A DNA stretch of 21,733 nt from an uncultured Clostridia bacterium. GTDB lineage: Bacteria; Bacillota; Clostridia; UBA1381. The notes under the pieces were generated by a model. That model was not told the origin of the DNA and made no database searches. It saw nothing but the letters and a program-made list of their open reading frames with translations. Shown one piece after another: positions 1 through 7,612 of this stretch. A program made the position numbers and the translations under genes. How positions within the stretch are numbered: position 1 is the first letter of the stretch; each line of letters starts with the position of its first letter. The DNA is taken from contig CAJOPD010000110.1 of NCBI GenBank assembly GCA_905236685.1, forward strand, positions 1-21,733, given 5' to 3'.

Positions 1-156
1 AATATGATAAGCACAATTCTTGCAATTGCAGTTTCCGCTCTTGTATATATTGTTTCGGTTGTGCTTTTGAAAATATTAAATGACAGCGAAATTTTGATGC
101 TCCCGATGGGAAACAAGATTTATAAATTCCTGTTAAAGTGCGGAATTTACAAATAA
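1..156 (+). CDS. C-terminal end of a SpoVB/MurJ-like polysaccharide flippase (partial)
   Basis: The reading frame is open from base 1 to a TAA at 154-156, giving 51 residues of a protein whose start lies outside the window. The tail has one hydrophobic helix (about residues 3-24) followed by a short cytoplasmic end with the pattern LMLPMGNKIYKFL. This resembles the LPKGxKI(Y/L)KLL ending common in SpoVB-like MATE/MOP-superfamily flippases that move lipid-linked cell-wall or polysaccharide precursors across the membrane. SpoVB in spore formers serves spore cortex synthesis, and the nearby cwlD gene would fit that theme. With so short a piece the family call is a recognition from the ending only; another polytopic membrane protein remains possible. 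Its stop lies 66 bp before the next start. Confidence 0.5.
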   Translation, partial: NMISTILAIAVSALVYIVSVVLLKILNDSEILMLPMGNKIYKFLLKCGIYK

Positions 157-178
157 TTTGACTTTATCCGCTTTTTTT
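140..178 (+). terminator. Weak possible terminator after the flippase gene
   Basis: GCGGA (140-144) can pair with TCCGC (167-171), and a small inner hairpin CAAAT/ATTTG (150-160) sits in the loop. Seven T residues follow (172-178). The outer stem is only 5 bp and the loop is long, so this is a tentative call. It overlaps the -35 box of the next promoter. Confidence 0.3.
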
Positions 179-186
179 GATATTAT
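158..186 (+). promoter_or_regulatory. Predicted sigma-A promoter for the CorC-like gene
   Basis: TTGACT (158-163) and TATTAT (181-186) are separated by 17 bp. The -10 box lies 36 bp before the TTG start at 223, leaving a short leader with an AAAGGA ribosome binding site at 208-213. Confidence 0.55.
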
Positions 187-222
187 AACTATGGTAGTTA
201 ATTTTTGAAAGGATGATGATTT

Positions 223-1494
223 TTGGATTCTCTTCCCTCCCGATGTTTGCTGATTTTTATTCTTATACTGATTACCGGTATTTTAAGATGTTTTGCGGCA
301 TCGGTAAGAAACGCAAATATTGCGAAATTACAGCATCTTGCCGAGGACGGCGATAAGTCTGCCAAAAGGGTTTTGACCTTTGCGGATAACCCGAACAAAT
401 TTTATAACTCGCTGAAATTTTTGACGGTGACACTTGACCTTATTATGATTTTTGAGGCAGCATATTTTATGCCGTATCAACTGTTCAAAAATTTCAAAAT
501 CGGTACGGCATTTCTTTTGAGCGGGCTTTTACTTGGTGTTTTTATACTGATTTTCGGAGTATATATCCCCAAAAGAATAGCGGATATTGAGGCGGACAGG
601 ATTGTGCTGTCACTTTCTCCGTTGCTTAAATTTATCTATTTTATCGGGCTTCCCTTTTCGCTTTTGCTGACTGCTGTTGCAAATTTATTTTTACTGATTT
701 TTGGGATAAGCCCGACCGACACTGATGATGTGACGGAGGAAGAAATACGAATGATGGTCGATATCGGCAGCGAAAGCGGCGCCATCGACCCTGACGAAAA
801 GGAAATGATACATAATATCTTTGAGCTTGACGACACGCAAGTTCGCGATATTATGACCCACAGAACCGATACCGTTCTTTTATGGCTTGATGAAAAGGAT
901 ACCTGGGAGGAAAGTATATCGGCTTCAAATCATTCTATTTATCCCGTTTGCAGCGAAAGCATAGATAATATTGTCGGTACCTTAAACAGCCGTGATTTTT
1001 ACCGTGCTTTAATAAAAGGAAATGATACCGCGGAAATACTCCGTCCCCCATACTTTGTCCCCGAAACTTTAAAAGCGGACGAGCTTTTCAGGCAGATGCA
1101 GAAAACAAAGTCGCATTTTGCCGTTGTTTTAGACGAATACGGCGGTCTGGGCGGGATTATAACTATGTCCGACCTCTTGGAAGAAATTGTCGGCACTCTC
1201 TCTAACGAGTATGACGATGCCGAAGAAGATGACATCGTAAAGATAGACGAAAATACCTATAAGATTTCAGGCTCCTGCGATATTGACACGGTTTCTGAGG
1301 TCTTGGGCGTCAAATTCCCCGATGAAGAATACAACACCTTTGCAGGTCTTATTCTGTCGGAGCTTGGCGAAATTCCTGAGGACAATTCGCGCCCCGAAAT
1401 TGAGGCGTACGGACTTAAAATAAAGGTCACAAAAATCTGCGACCACCGCATAGAAACCGCAAAAGTTACCCTTTTGGAAAAGGTACAAGACTAA
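223..1494 (+). CDS. CorC/HlyC-family (CNNM-CBS) membrane protein with divergent transmembrane domain
   Basis: Membrane protein of 423 residues with the CorC/HlyC layout. A DUF21/CNNM transmembrane region comes first (about 1-165), then a CBS pair (about 205-325, with the typical VVLDEYGGLGGIITMSDLLE near 301-320), then a CorC_HlyC C-terminal domain (about 335-420). Family members are linked to Mg2+ or Co2+ export or tolerance. The cytoplasmic half is well conserved. The membrane half is not: the N-terminal SASE-type motif reads FAASVRN and the usual GExxPK loop reads FGVYIPKRIA, so the hallmark glutamates are missing. The start is a TTG at 223, with AAAGGA 9 bp upstream; ATG codons at 213 and 216 are out of frame. 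It follows a flippase gene and precedes cwlD. Transport activity is therefore uncertain, while the family assignment is firm. Confidence 0.85.
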   Translation: MDSLPSRCLLIFILILITGILRCFAASVRNANIAKLQHLAEDGDKSAKRVLTFADNPNKFYNSLKFLTVTLDLIMIFEAAYFMPYQLFKNFKIGTAFLLSGLLLGVFILIFGVYIPKRIADIEADRIVLSLSPLLKFIYFIGLPFSLLLTAVANLFLLIFGISPTDTDDVTEEEIRMMVDIGSESGAIDPDEKEMIHNIFELDDTQVRDIMTHRTDTVLLWLDEKDTWEESISASNHSIYPVCSESIDNIVGTLNSRDFYRALIKGNDTAEILRPPYFVPETLKADELFRQMQKTKSHFAVVLDEYGGLGGIITMSDLLEEIVGTLSNEYDDAEEDDIVKIDENTYKISGSCDIDTVSEVLGVKFPDEEYNTFAGLILSELGEIPEDNSRPEIEAYGLKIKVTKICDHRIETAKVTLLEKVQD

Positions 1495-1507
1495 GGCTAA
1501 TAATAAT

Positions 1508-1547
1508 ATACATCATATCATATATTTTATCGGGTGATATGATGTAT
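1508..1547 (+). promoter_or_regulatory. Long inverted repeat covering the cwlD start codon
   Basis: A perfect 13-bp inverted repeat has arms at 1508-1520 and 1535-1547 with a 14-nt loop. After one mismatch another 5 pairs can form (1502-1506 with 1549-1553). The right arm contains both ATG codons of cwlD and part of the GGGTGAT ribosome binding site, and is followed by TTTTATTTT. It could act as an AT-rich terminator for the CorC-like gene, as a translational lid on cwlD, or both. Confidence 0.55.
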
Positions 1548-2255
1548 TTTATTTTGAGCAAAAAAAATGCCGTTCTGCTTTGTCTGCTTTTCGGTATGGG
1601 GCTTTTTTTCGGCTCTTTTTTGGTTATCCGCTCATATGCGGGCAGCGGCGATAAAAAAGAAGCGGTTTCGGTTATAATTGACGCAGGGCACGGACTTCCT
1701 GACGGCGGGGCTGTCGGCACAAGCGGGATAATTGAACAGGAAATCAACTTAAAGATTGCCGAAAAGGTTCGTGAGGTTTTGGAGGCGAAGGGCATAACCG
1801 TTATTATGACACGCGATACGAAAAACGGGCTTTCCACAGAGAAAAGCAGGTCCCTCCGCGAAATGAAAATCGAGGATATGAAAAAGCGCAGAGCTATTAT
1901 GAAAAAATCAAATGCCGACCTCTTTATATCTATTCATATGAATTCCTTCAAAAACGGCTCTGCCAGCGGGCTCAGAGTTTTCTATTCGGAAAATTTTGAG
2001 GATATAAAGCCGCTTGCCGAAAGTATACAGCTGCGTATGGCAGATGTCACGGGCGCCGAAACTGCCGCCGTAAAAACGGCCGACAAAAGCCTTTTTTTAA
2101 TGAAAAATCCGCCCCTTCCCTCCATTTTGGTTGAATGCGGATTTTTGTCAAACCCCGAAGAAGAACAAAAGCTGACATCTGGCGAGTATCAGTCGCGGCT
2201 TGCCTGGGCAATTGCTGACGCTGTTGAAAAATATTATGCACTACAAAAAAGCTGA
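1539..2255 (+). CDS. cwlD: N-acetylmuramoyl-L-alanine amidase, CwlD type
   Basis: Zinc amidase of the Amidase_3 family, 238 residues, with an N-terminal membrane anchor or signal segment (about residues 11-30). The Zn ligands are visible: H51 in DAGHG, E66 in GIIEQEIN and H133 in SIHMN; the catalytic glutamate is E199 in LVECGF. Bacillus CwlD has almost the same length and layout. It cleaves the stem peptide from muramic acid so that muramic-delta-lactam can form in the spore cortex, which marks cortex for germination enzymes. The assignment as CwlD rather than a vegetative amidase rests on size, the absence of extra wall-binding repeats and the spore-former context. Two adjacent ATG codons (1539 and 1542) follow GGGTGAT; 1542 has the better spacing. 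Both lie in the arm of an inverted repeat. Confidence 0.82.
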   Translation: MMYFILSKKNAVLLCLLFGMGLFFGSFLVIRSYAGSGDKKEAVSVIIDAGHGLPDGGAVGTSGIIEQEINLKIAEKVREVLEAKGITVIMTRDTKNGLSTEKSRSLREMKIEDMKKRRAIMKKSNADLFISIHMNSFKNGSASGLRVFYSENFEDIKPLAESIQLRMADVTGAETAAVKTADKSLFLMKNPPLPSILVECGFLSNPEEEQKLTSGEYQSRLAWAIADAVEKYYALQKS

Positions 2256-2310
2256 CAAAGCTAAAAAAACTGTTGTTTTTGACGAAAATGATAAAATTTT
2301 AACAATTGGC

Positions 2311-2339
2311 TTGACCAAAACTGCATTATACTGTATAAT
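2311..2339 (+). promoter_or_regulatory. Strong sigma-A promoter for serC-serA
   Basis: TTGACC (2311-2316) and TATAAT (2334-2339) are spaced by 17 bp, close to consensus. The -10 box ends 35 bp before the serC start, so serC-serA can be transcribed independently of cwlD. I see no T-box or other riboswitch in this short leader. Confidence 0.8.
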
Positions 2340-2374
2340 TAAGGTAAATTTTGATAAGAAGGAAGTTGATTTTG

Positions 2375-3457
2375 ATGAGCAGAGTTTACAATTTTTCAGC
2401 AGGACCGTCAATGCTGCCTGTGGAAGTACTTAAAAAGGCGCAAAATGAGATGGTTGAATACGGCAATTCAGGTATGTCCGTTATGGAGATGAGTCATCGC
2501 TCTTCCGATTATGAAGAAATTATCTTCGGCTGCGAAGCATTGGTAAGAGAGCTTATGCATATACCCGATAATTATAAGGTTTTGTTTTTACAGGGCGGCG
2601 GTTCCAGCCAATTCGCTATGATACCGCTTAATCTCGCAACTAAAAACAAAAAGTGCGATATTGTAATTACGGGACAATGGGCAAAAAAGGCGGCTCAGGA
2701 AGCGGAACGCTACGTTACGGTTAACAAGGTTGCCTCCTCTGCCGACAAGACTTTTTCATATATTCCTAAACTTGATAAAAATACCTTTTCAAAGGACGCA
2801 GATTATTTCTACATCTGTATGAACAACACTATTTACGGCACAAAGTGGAACGAGCTTCCCGAAACCGACGGTATTCCGCTTATTGCCGACATTTCCTCAA
2901 TGATTATGTCGGAGGAAATTGATGTCTCCAAGTTCGGTCTTTTGTTTGCAGGTGCGCAGAAGAATTTGGGACCTGCGGGCGTAACTCTTGTTATTATCCG
3001 CGAGGATTTAATCGGCAACGCTATGGATATTTGCCCGACTATGTTCAATTACCAAATTCACGCTGACAACAAGTCGCTATACAACACTCCGCCTACATAC
3101 AGCATTTACATTATGAAGCTTGTTTTAGAGTGGATTAAGGAAAAGGGCGGCGTTTCGGCGATACAGAAGATGAATGAGGAAAAGGCAAAGGTTCTCTATG
3201 ATTTTCTGGACAGCTCCGAAATGTTTAAGGGTACGGTTGCCAAAGAGGACCGCTCTTTAATGAACATACCCTTTATTACAGACAACGAGGAATTAAACGC
3301 AAAATTCATAAAGGAAGCCAAAGCGGCAGGTTTTGTTAACCTCAAAGGTCACAGAACTGTCGGCGGTATGCGCGCAAGCATATACAATGCTATGCCGATG
3401 GAGGGCGTTAAAGCGCTGGTTGAATTTATGGCTAAATTTGAAGCAGAAAACAAATGA
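2375..3457 (+). CDS. serC: Phosphoserine aminotransferase
   Basis: PLP-dependent class V aminotransferase that converts 3-phosphohydroxypyruvate and glutamate to 3-phosphoserine and 2-oxoglutarate, the second step of serine synthesis; it also belongs to the B6 pathway in some bacteria. The 360-residue protein begins with the family signature VYNFSAGPSMLP. It has the GGGSSQF cofactor-phosphate motif (74-80) and the Schiff-base lysine K196 in AGAQKNLGPAG, nearly the same position as in the E. coli enzyme. The open frame runs 8 codons further upstream, but AAGGAAG at 2359-2365 lies inside that extension and is well spaced for the ATG at 2375, so I chose 2375. serA begins 10 bp after the stop, so the two form an operon. 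Confidence 0.95.
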   Translation: MSRVYNFSAGPSMLPVEVLKKAQNEMVEYGNSGMSVMEMSHRSSDYEEIIFGCEALVRELMHIPDNYKVLFLQGGGSSQFAMIPLNLATKNKKCDIVITGQWAKKAAQEAERYVTVNKVASSADKTFSYIPKLDKNTFSKDADYFYICMNNTIYGTKWNELPETDGIPLIADISSMIMSEEIDVSKFGLLFAGAQKNLGPAGVTLVIIREDLIGNAMDICPTMFNYQIHADNKSLYNTPPTYSIYIMKLVLEWIKEKGGVSAIQKMNEEKAKVLYDFLDSSEMFKGTVAKEDRSLMNIPFITDNEELNAKFIKEAKAAGFVNLKGHRTVGGMRASIYNAMPMEGVKALVEFMAKFEAENK

Positions 3458-3467
3458 GGTGATTTAA

Positions 3468-4631
3468 ATGTTTGATATTTTGACCTTAAACAAAATTGCA
3501 GCCTGCGGTTTGGAACAGCTGAGCGTCGATAAATACAAGATTACCGACAATGCAGACGCTGACTGTGACGGTATTATTTTAAGAAGTTTTGCTATGCACG
3601 ATATGGAGCTTCCCAAATCTTTAAAGGCGGTTGCCCGTGCAGGTGCAGGTACGAACAATATTCCAATAGATAAATGCTCCGAAAAGGGTATTGTTGTTTT
3701 CAATACCCCCGGCGCTAACGCAAACGCTGTAAAAGAACTCGTTTTAGCAGGGCTTTTCCTCTCATCAAGAGATATTGTAGGCGGTATAAAATGGGCTTCT
3801 ACCCTATCGGGTGACGATGTAGCAAAGCAGGTTGAAAAGGGAAAATCTAATTTTGCAGGAAACGAAATCCAAGGTAAAACCCTCGGCGTAATCGGGCTTG
3901 GCGCCATCGGCGTTTTGGTTGCAAATACAGCCACTCATCTCGGTATGAAGGTTATAGGATTTGACCCCTATCTTTCGGTTGACGCTGCTTGGAGGCTTTC
4001 AAGCCACATAAAGCACGCAAAAAGTGCAGACGAAGTTTTTGCCGAGGCTGATTACTTAACTATTCATATCCCGCTTACAAGCGAAACAAAGCACACAATA
4101 AACCGCGACACAATCGAAAAGATGAAGGACGGCGTAAAGGTGCTGAACTTTGCAAGAGGCGAGCTTGTTGATATAGACGCAATGAAGGCAGCTCTTTCCT
4201 CAGGCAAGATTTCTAAATATGTTGTTGACTTCCCGTCGGTCGAGGCGTTAAATGTTGACGGAATTATAGCAATTCCGCATCTTGGCGCGTCCACTTCGGA
4301 ATCGGAGGACAACTGTGCCGTTATGGCGGCGCAGGAGCTTTCTGCATATTTGGAAACGGGAAATATATTAAATTCTGTGAATTTTCCGAACTGTGAACTT
4401 CAAATTAGCGGCAAGGGTAGAATTTGTATTCTTCACAAGAATATCCCGAATATGCTTACGCAGTTTACCACCCTCTTTGCTGAAAGCAATCACAATATTG
4501 CAGACCTTATCAACAAGAGCAAAAAGGATTTGGCTTACACGATTATCAACACAGATGATGTCGTTACAGATGATATAATCGATAAAATCAAGTCTGTAAG
4601 CGGCGTTTTGAGAGTACGGGTTATAAGATAA
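3468..4631 (+). CDS. serA: D-3-phosphoglycerate dehydrogenase
   Basis: NAD-dependent 2-hydroxyacid dehydrogenase catalysing the first committed step of serine synthesis, 3-phosphoglycerate to 3-phosphohydroxypyruvate. The 387 residues show a substrate-binding lid, the Rossmann motif GLGAIG (143-148), and catalytic residues R230 (NFARGELVD), E259 and H271 (IPHLGAS). A C-terminal ACT domain follows from about residue 318, which in relatives binds serine for feedback inhibition. It lacks the extra allosteric substrate-binding domain of the longer (about 525-residue) enzymes. The ATG is preceded by AGGTGAT at 3457-3463, overlapping the end of serC. Third-pathway enzyme SerB is not in the window. 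A clear terminator follows. Confidence 0.95.
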   Translation: MFDILTLNKIAACGLEQLSVDKYKITDNADADCDGIILRSFAMHDMELPKSLKAVARAGAGTNNIPIDKCSEKGIVVFNTPGANANAVKELVLAGLFLSSRDIVGGIKWASTLSGDDVAKQVEKGKSNFAGNEIQGKTLGVIGLGAIGVLVANTATHLGMKVIGFDPYLSVDAAWRLSSHIKHAKSADEVFAEADYLTIHIPLTSETKHTINRDTIEKMKDGVKVLNFARGELVDIDAMKAALSSGKISKYVVDFPSVEALNVDGIIAIPHLGASTSESEDNCAVMAAQELSAYLETGNILNSVNFPNCELQISGKGRICILHKNIPNMLTQFTTLFAESNHNIADLINKSKKDLAYTIINTDDVVTDDIIDKIKSVSGVLRVRVIR

Positions 4632-4634
4632 AAC

Positions 4635-4673
4635 AAAAACCTTATGATAAATTCATAAGGTTTTTCGGTTTTT
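4635..4673 (+). terminator. Rho-independent terminator of serC-serA
   Basis: Perfect 13-bp stem: AAAAACCTTATGA (4635-4647) pairs with TCATAAGGTTTTT (4653-4665) around a 5-nt loop. A T-rich stretch continues to 4673. Confidence 0.9.
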
Positions 4674-4706
4674 GGAATGAATTTTAACAAATGGAGTTTA
4701 TAGCTT

Positions 4707-5735
4707 ATGGCTTTCTTTTATAAAGATAGTTTTTCAGTTTCAGAACTGCAAAAAGATTATAATTTCAATGGGATTGATTTGATAAAATTTGTGTGTACAT
4801 ATATGATATGTGCTATTCACATTAGTCCTTTTTATCCTAATACAGATTTAGCAAAAGATATCAATTTCTATATACAGAATGGTTTTTGTAGAGTCGCTGT
4901 CCCATTTTACTTTGTCACATCAGGCTTTTTATTGTTCAGAAAAATCAATTCACTGTATACTTCAAACTTTGAAATTATCAAAAAATATTGCTTTAAAATT
5001 CTACGGTTACTGGGAACTTGGACTTTTATATTATTTGGCGGAGGTACTGACCATCTCTGGTATTTAGGTGCTTCTGCATTGGCAGTTATTCTAGTTGGAT
5101 TTGCATTTAAAACTAAACTCAAAACAACCTACATTATTTTAATTGCAATCATACTTTATATCATTGGTCTTTTGGGAGATTCATATTACACTTCTTTATC
5201 ATCTCTTAAAGCTTATCCCTTTACCAAATTCATAATAGATAGTTATGACAGTATATTTAAAACTACGCGAAACGGAATATTTTTTGGCTTTATTTTCATT
5301 CTTATGGGTTCATTATTCGCACATAAGAAAATCACTATAAATAATACTGTTGCTTTTTTGGGTCTTTTTATTTCATTGGGGTTGCTTTTTATGGAAGTAT
5401 ATTTTATCAAAAACTTTTCCCGCTCAAAAAACTATAATATGCTTATATCACTTGTGCCAACTGTTTTCTTTATGTTTTATATTGCATATCATATGCCATT
5501 AAAAAACCATCCAATATTTAAAGAATTAAGAAATGTAAGCGTACTAATATATTTTACGCACATATATGTGGGATACTTTGTTGACTTTATTCTTTCATTT
5601 TTTGCAAAATTGGGTTTTAACTTTATGAAATGGGAATTTATTATGACTATACTGATAGTAACTCTGTTATCAATTACTATCGAATGGCTATCAAAAAAGG
5701 ACCGCTTTCACTTACTTAAATACCTTTATTCATAA
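4707..5735 (+). CDS. Acyltransferase 3-family integral membrane protein
   Basis: Polytopic membrane protein of 342 residues resembling the acyltransferase 3 (OafA/WecH-like) family, which O- or N-acylates cell-surface sugars, lipids or antibiotic-related substrates. Supporting motifs are IDLIKFVCTYMICAIHIS (23-40, with the conserved His at 38), RVAVPFYFVTSGFLLF (62-77) and HLWYLGAS (116-123), followed by many hydrophobic helices. The segment between the amphipathic RLLGTW region (100-105) and HLWYL is only about 15 residues, shorter than I expect for the family. Base composition is strikingly AT-rich: two 60-base lines that I counted have 16 and 17 G+C, against 30 in a line of serA. Together with its position alone between two terminators, this points to acquisition. 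GGAG at about 4693-4696 is the likely ribosome binding site. The substrate is unknown. Confidence 0.78.
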   Translation: MAFFYKDSFSVSELQKDYNFNGIDLIKFVCTYMICAIHISPFYPNTDLAKDINFYIQNGFCRVAVPFYFVTSGFLLFRKINSLYTSNFEIIKKYCFKILRLLGTWTFILFGGGTDHLWYLGASALAVILVGFAFKTKLKTTYIILIAIILYIIGLLGDSYYTSLSSLKAYPFTKFIIDSYDSIFKTTRNGIFFGFIFILMGSLFAHKKITINNTVAFLGLFISLGLLFMEVYFIKNFSRSKNYNMLISLVPTVFFMFYIAYHMPLKNHPIFKELRNVSVLIYFTHIYVGYFVDFILSFFAKLGFNFMKWEFIMTILIVTLLSITIEWLSKKDRFHLLKYLYS

Positions 5736-5754
5736 TATTCATATTTATAACAAT

Positions 5755-5785
5755 AAAAAAGGCGGTATGAATACCGCCTTTTTTT
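5755..5785. terminator. Bidirectional terminator between acyltransferase and phosphoglucomutase genes
   Basis: GGCGGTAT (5761-5768) pairs with ATACCGCC (5771-5778) around a 2-nt loop as drawn, which in practice opens to four. It is flanked by AAAAAA on the left and TTTTTTT on the right, so it can stop transcription from both sides. The right T-run overlaps the minus-strand stop codon at 5784-5786. Confidence 0.92.
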
Positions 5786-7478
5786 ATATACCCATCTGCC
5801 CTTTTACATCATCAATGAGCCTGTCTATAAGCTTTTCTCCATTTTCCATTGTGTCCGCTGATGTGCCGCTGTAAATTTTTATTTTCGGCTCTGTTCCCGA
5901 CGGACGAATGATAAAATATGTCTTGTTATCGGAAAGCTCGTACTTTAATACATTTGATTTGGGAAGTCCCGTTTCATCATATTCATAGTCGGTGGTCTTA
6001 ACGACTTCAAGCCCTATCGCTGATTTTATCGGTGTTTTTCTTAAATTCACCATAATCTCGCTCATTTTTGCCATACCGTCTTTTCCCGGCATTGTAAAGG
6101 AAACTGTCCTTTCGGCATAAAAACCGTATTTTTGGTAAATTTCCATAAGCGCATCATAGAGCGTTTTTCCCAGATTTCTGTAATATGCCGCCATCTCGGC
6201 AATAAGCATTGTTGCGACAACGCCGTCCTTATCCCGCGCGTGATTTCCCACAAGATAACCATAGCTTTCTTCAAAACCGATTAAAAAGGTATGGTTTTTC
6301 TTTTCGGAAAACTCTGTCATCTTCTCGCCTATATACTTAAAACCTGTAAGCAGGCTCATACACTCAATACCGTAGGATTTTGCAATTTCTGCCGCAAGCT
6401 CGGTCGTAACTATCGTCTTGATAACAACGCTGTCCTTGGGCAGTTTTCCGCTTTCTTTGCGCGCTCTCAAAATGTATTCAACCAAAAGTGCTCCCGTCTG
6501 ATTGCCTGTGAGCGTCTTATAATCGCCGTTTTTATCGCGGACCATAATCCCCACGCGGTCACAGTCGGGGTCTGTACCGATTATCAAGTCAACATCATTT
6601 TCCTTCGCTAATTTTTCGGCAAGATAAAAGCCTTCGGGATTTTCAGGATTGGGAGATTTTACGGTCGAAAAATCGCCGTCCTCATTATCCTGCTCTTTTA
6701 CCACCAAAATATGCTTAAATCCTATGCGCTTTAAAATCTCCTTTACCGGTCTTGAACCGCTGCCGTGAAACGGAGTATATACAATCTTCATTGTGTCGGC
6801 AACTTTATAAACGCTTTCGGGGTTTATCTGCTGGGTTTTAACCGTTTCCAAGAACTTTTCGTTTAGCGCTTTTCCTACTATTTTGATAAGTCCTTTATCT
6901 TCCGCCTCATCAAAAGGCATAACCGAAATGTCGGAAAATACATCATAGCCGGCTATTGCGCTTATAACTATCTGTGCCGCCTCGGGCGGAAGCTGACCTC
7001 CGTCCGGACCGTATACTTTAAATCCGTTATACTCCTTTGGATTATGGCTTGCCGTAATCATAACTCCTGCTCCGCAGCCAAGCTCACGGACACCGAAGGA
7101 CACCTCAGGCACAGAATGTACCGTATCAAAAAGATATGCCAAAACCCCTTCAAATGCAAGAGTTTTTGCTGTTTCCTCCGCAAAAATTCTCGAAAAATTC
7201 CGCGTATCGTACCCGATAAGTACACCCTTTTCGGAAGTGCCCATCTTTTTCACATATGCGGCAACGCCTTTTGCGGCACGGCGGACATTATAGATATTCA
7301 TACGGTTTCTTCCGATACCCAAAACGCCGCGCATACCCGCTGTTCCAAACTCTAATTCGCGGTAGAACCTGTCCTCGATTTCCTTTTCGTCCGAAAGAGC
7401 CAAAAGCTCCTGCTTTTCTTCTGCTGTTAGAACTTCGCTGTCAAGCCACTTTTTGTATTCCTGACTGTATTCTGACAT
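5784..7478 (-). CDS. pgcA: Alpha-phosphoglucomutase / phosphomannomutase
   Basis: Alpha-D-phosphohexomutase of 564 residues, similar in length and N-terminus (FGTAGMRG) to Bacillus PgcA. It interconverts glucose-6-phosphate and glucose-1-phosphate for UDP-glucose, glycolipid and polysaccharide synthesis. Signatures of all four domains are present: the phosphoserine loop ITASHNPKEYNG (S144), the Mg2+ loop GTDPDCDR, the sugar-binding GFEESYGY, and the phosphate-binding RPSGTEPKIKIY near the C-terminus. The start at 7478 is preceded by GGAAGGGG about 11 bp upstream. It appears to be a single-gene unit with its own promoter (7513-7541) and the shared terminator at its end. Phosphomannomutase activity cannot be excluded from sequence. 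GlmM in this window is a separate member of the superfamily. Confidence 0.92.
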   Translation of the reverse strand: MSEYSQEYKKWLDSEVLTAEEKQELLALSDEKEIEDRFYRELEFGTAGMRGVLGIGRNRMNIYNVRRAAKGVAAYVKKMGTSEKGVLIGYDTRNFSRIFAEETAKTLAFEGVLAYLFDTVHSVPEVSFGVRELGCGAGVMITASHNPKEYNGFKVYGPDGGQLPPEAAQIVISAIAGYDVFSDISVMPFDEAEDKGLIKIVGKALNEKFLETVKTQQINPESVYKVADTMKIVYTPFHGSGSRPVKEILKRIGFKHILVVKEQDNEDGDFSTVKSPNPENPEGFYLAEKLAKENDVDLIIGTDPDCDRVGIMVRDKNGDYKTLTGNQTGALLVEYILRARKESGKLPKDSVVIKTIVTTELAAEIAKSYGIECMSLLTGFKYIGEKMTEFSEKKNHTFLIGFEESYGYLVGNHARDKDGVVATMLIAEMAAYYRNLGKTLYDALMEIYQKYGFYAERTVSFTMPGKDGMAKMSEIMVNLRKTPIKSAIGLEVVKTTDYEYDETGLPKSNVLKYELSDNKTYFIIRPSGTEPKIKIYSGTSADTMENGEKLIDRLIDDVKGQMGI

Positions 7479-7512
7479 AAAATCTCATGCCCCTTCCAAG
7501 TTTTATACTTAC

Positions 7513-7541
7513 ATTATACATCTTAATACCATATTTTTCAA
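7513..7541 (-). promoter_or_regulatory. Predicted sigma-A promoter of the phosphoglucomutase gene
   Basis: On the minus strand TTGAAA (7541-7536) and TATAAT (7518-7513) are 17 bp apart, 35 bp before the start codon. Confidence 0.75.
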
Positions 7542-7565
7542 GTACTTTGTATATTTTAATTTATC

Positions 7566-7602
7566 AATTCAAAAAGACCGCAGAGTAAAACCTACGGTCT
7601 TT
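7566..7602 (-). terminator. Terminator of the ctsR-mcsA-mcsB-clpC operon
   Basis: On the minus strand AAAGACCG (7602-7595) pairs with CGGTCTTT (7580-7573), followed by TTGAATT. It begins 10 bp after the clpC stop codon. The loop is 14 nt and the T-run is short and interrupted. Confidence 0.75.
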
Positions 7603-7612
7603 AAAAGAAAAA

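Noticed and set aside
1466..1837. 123-codon open frame on the minus strand across the corC-cwlD junction
   Set aside because: It lies antisense to two well-supported genes, has no family resemblance and no credible ribosome binding site.
2265..2281. Possible terminator AAAAAC/GTTTTT after cwlD
   Set aside because: The 6-bp stem is almost all A-T with no separate T-run; not convincing as a terminator.
2351..2374. Eight-codon upstream extension of serC
   Set aside because: The likely ribosome binding site AAGGAAG lies inside it and is correctly spaced for the ATG at 2375; the family N-terminus begins at VYNFSAGP.
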